Made by a program: the position numbers and the translations under genes. Under the pieces are notes generated by a model, which was given only the letters and a program-made list of their open reading frames with translations, made no database searches and had not been told where the DNA came from. Below are positions 62,572 through 64,000 of a DNA stretch of 64,000 nucleotides, piece by piece (the first letter of the stretch is position 1; each line of letters opens with the position of its first letter). The stretch is taken from assembly GCA_002702705.1 (NCBI GenBank), contig PABH01000044.1, positions 1 through 64,000 on the forward strand. The letters run 5' to 3'. The DNA comes from Anaerolineaceae bacterium (GTDB lineage: Bacteria > Chloroflexota > Anaerolineae > Anaerolineales > Anaerolineaceae).

Positions 62572-63063
62572 TCAATCGATCTCCTGCAATTCTTTTTCCA
62601 ATTTTGCTAACACATCGGGGGTAATAGAAGGTATGGGTGGCGCATCAGAAACTTGATGGTTTCGTCGATTACGCCAACTTTTCAAAAGTAGGCTGACAAA
62701 ACCCAGACCGATGATCAATACGATTACCGGCAGCATCCACACAAGAGACGTGAAGCCAGAACGCTGCGGTTCTGCTAACACTTTTTCGCCATATTGTGTC
62801 ACAAAATAATCCAATATTTGTTGTTCATTCCAACCCGATGTAAGTTGATCTTTAATTTGTGCGCGCCAATCTTTACACGCTTGCGTTTCGCAAACATCTA
62901 AAGGTGTATTCGGGCAAACAGGGCAATAAAGTTTTTTGGCTATTGCATTTACATCATCATCCGTTGGAAAAACAGGATTACTTTGTTGTGCATATACAAC
63001 AGTCACCGCCGTAAATAAACTTAGCAGCACAACGAACACGGTAAAAAAGAATTTCCTGAGCAT
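62572..63063 (-). CDS. ccmH: Cytochrome c maturation protein CcmH
   Basis: 163 residues: signal peptide, a CcmH domain with four cysteines (LYCPVCPNTPLDVCETQAC) and a C-terminal membrane helix (about 117-137). In ordinary CcmH the motif is LRCxxCQN, so this is a variant with an added Cys pair. It reduces or holds the apocytochrome CxxCH thiols for haem attachment. Starts 3 bp after ccmF ends. Confidence 0.87.
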   Translation of the reverse strand: MLRKFFFTVFVVLLSLFTAVTVVYAQQSNPVFPTDDDVNAIAKKLYCPVCPNTPLDVCETQACKDWRAQIKDQLTSGWNEQQILDYFVTQYGEKVLAEPQRSGFTSLVWMLPVIVLIIGLGFVSLLLKSWRNRRNHQVSDAPPIPSITPDVLAKLEKELQEID

Positions 63064-63066
63064 GAA

Positions 63067-64000
63067 TTAATCTCCTAAGAATGATTCAAAATACAAAGGA
63101 TTGGACTTCATAACATAAGTAACCCGACGTTTGCTTTTTTTTGAAGGACATACAGCGATCAATATGCCAAGAATTAAAACCATTCCTCCAGTCCACACCC
63201 AATTTATTAATGAATTGACATAAATCTTTAGTGTTACTGATTGGGTTGGTTGAGTTTCCCATCCAACCAACATGGTGTAAACATCAACATTCAGAGAAGA
63301 ATACACGCCTGCTACGGTTACAGGTTGTTGTTGAACAACGAAAAAATCGCGCCTTGGTGTTAATTCGCGAATGAACTGGTCATTTTTATAAAGCATCGTT
63401 TTTGCTTCAACGATATCACGGCCATCGGACCCCGGAAACCCTTGCAATCCGTCAAAACGAAGGCTGTATGCACCAATTTTTAACGCTTCACCAACTTTTA
63501 ATGTACCCTGAGTCTCTTGTTTAAAATATGTATCTCCAATTACACCAAGAGCGATCATGATTACTCCCAAATGGATGATATAACCACCGTATCTTCGCTG
63601 GTTTCGGCGAAACAATTTGAATAACGCAATCAAGGGATTCTCACCACGGGAAGCCATGCGAACACGAATACCTCTCCAAAATTCAGTAATAATTGCAAAA
63701 AACACAAAAGAAACCAGCCACAAACCAAATATCGAAAACGGATGAGTGCGATGCACGTATCCCCAAACCGCTGTTGCTCCTAAGGAAATTAGGAAGGGAG
63801 TCAGGAGCACCTTTTTCACTTTAGCCAACGATTGTTTCCGCCAGGAGGAAAACGGTGCGACCCCCATCAAAAGAATTAATGCAAAGAATAGGGGACCGGT
63901 TACTTTCTTAAAATATGGTGGTCCTACCGTTATCTTCGAACCGGTGATAAGTTCTGAAATCAACGGAAAAACCGTTCCCCAAAACACTGCAAACGCAATT
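63067..64000 (-). CDS. ccmF: Haem lyase CcmF, C-terminal part (5' end outside window)
   Basis: The frame is open to the window edge (IAFAVFWGTVFPLISEL at the start), so the N-terminal helices and WWD motif are missing. Present are membrane helices, the P-His region, the outer domain (GSDGRDIVEAKTMLYKN, LTPRRDFFVVQQQP) and the final helix. CcmF joins haem to apocytochromes c, as required by the many cytochromes in this window. First gene of the visible ccm operon. Confidence 0.9.
   Translation of the reverse strand, partial: IAFAVFWGTVFPLISELITGSKITVGPPYFKKVTGPLFFALILLMGVAPFSSWRKQSLAKVKKVLLTPFLISLGATAVWGYVHRTHPFSIFGLWLVSFVFFAIITEFWRGIRVRMASRGENPLIALFKLFRRNQRRYGGYIIHLGVIMIALGVIGDTYFKQETQGTLKVGEALKIGAYSLRFDGLQGFPGSDGRDIVEAKTMLYKNDQFIRELTPRRDFFVVQQQPVTVAGVYSSLNVDVYTMLVGWETQPTQSVTLKIYVNSLINWVWTGGMVLILGILIAVCPSKKSKRRVTYVMKSNPLYFESFLGD

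Overview
The window looks like part of a moderately AT-rich chromosome of a bacterium that exports many haem and copper proteins. Several traits suggest Chloroflexota, perhaps an Anaerolineae relative: an Agl23-like membrane protein fused to NHL repeats, a four-cysteine CcmH, PCYCGC lipoproteins, and NarL-type two-component pairs beside CuA proteins. No rRNA or other phylogenetic marker is present, so this placement is inference.

Layout. 1-1062: left-truncated tnpB and a broken DUF2085 gene. 1149-7622 (minus): operon A, in transcription order a DUF1573-like protein with an in-frame UGA, a PCYCGC lipoprotein, a CuA protein, a NapH/NosR-like polyferredoxin, a CuA-cytochrome c protein, a NarL-type regulator and a histidine kinase. 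7943-10117: cytochrome c lipoprotein, SHOCT protein, two-repeat lipoprotein. 10426-18619: cbb3 oxidase locus (receiver protein, CcoN, pentahaem CcoO fusion, CcoS-like protein, small membrane protein, ABM protein, FixH/YtkA-like lipoprotein, SafE-like protein, CcoI-type copper ATPase). 18860-21680: PAS/GAF kinase and regulator. 22161-29367: P3A H+-ATPase, serine hydrolase, L,D-transpeptidase, lipoprotein. 29791-33273: Met-rich repeat protein with an OmpR/HK pair and two SHOCT proteins. 33365-38188: sortase, LysM/M23 protein, Agl23-NHL protein. 38318-39744: TlpA and a circularly permuted CcdA. 40055-46607 (plus): operon B, the same seven genes in the same order as operon A. 46924-55927: YHS protein, Lgt, cupredoxin, DsbD/CcdA-like protein, DUF2085, third NarL-type regulator, CopA, cupredoxin. 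56392-59090: cystathionine beta-synthase and a gamma-lyase/synthase. 60791-64000 (minus): cytochrome c maturation genes ending in a truncated ccmF.

How it fits together. Most genes serve electron transfer outside the membrane and the copper, haem and thiol handling it needs. The most unusual element is the duplicated inverted operon A/B. In both copies the DUF1573-like frame is interrupted by UGA straight after a Cys, the frame continues for 59 conserved codons, and an identical hairpin with a GGUUC loop starts 12 nt downstream. This is what a bacterial selenocysteine gene with a SECIS element looks like. Neither operon contains a terminal oxidase or N2O reductase catalytic subunit, so the system they encode appears undescribed. 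A palindrome (AGGCA-N4-TGCCT) precedes both operons, with variants before a copper ATPase and both transsulfuration genes, and points to a shared regulon.
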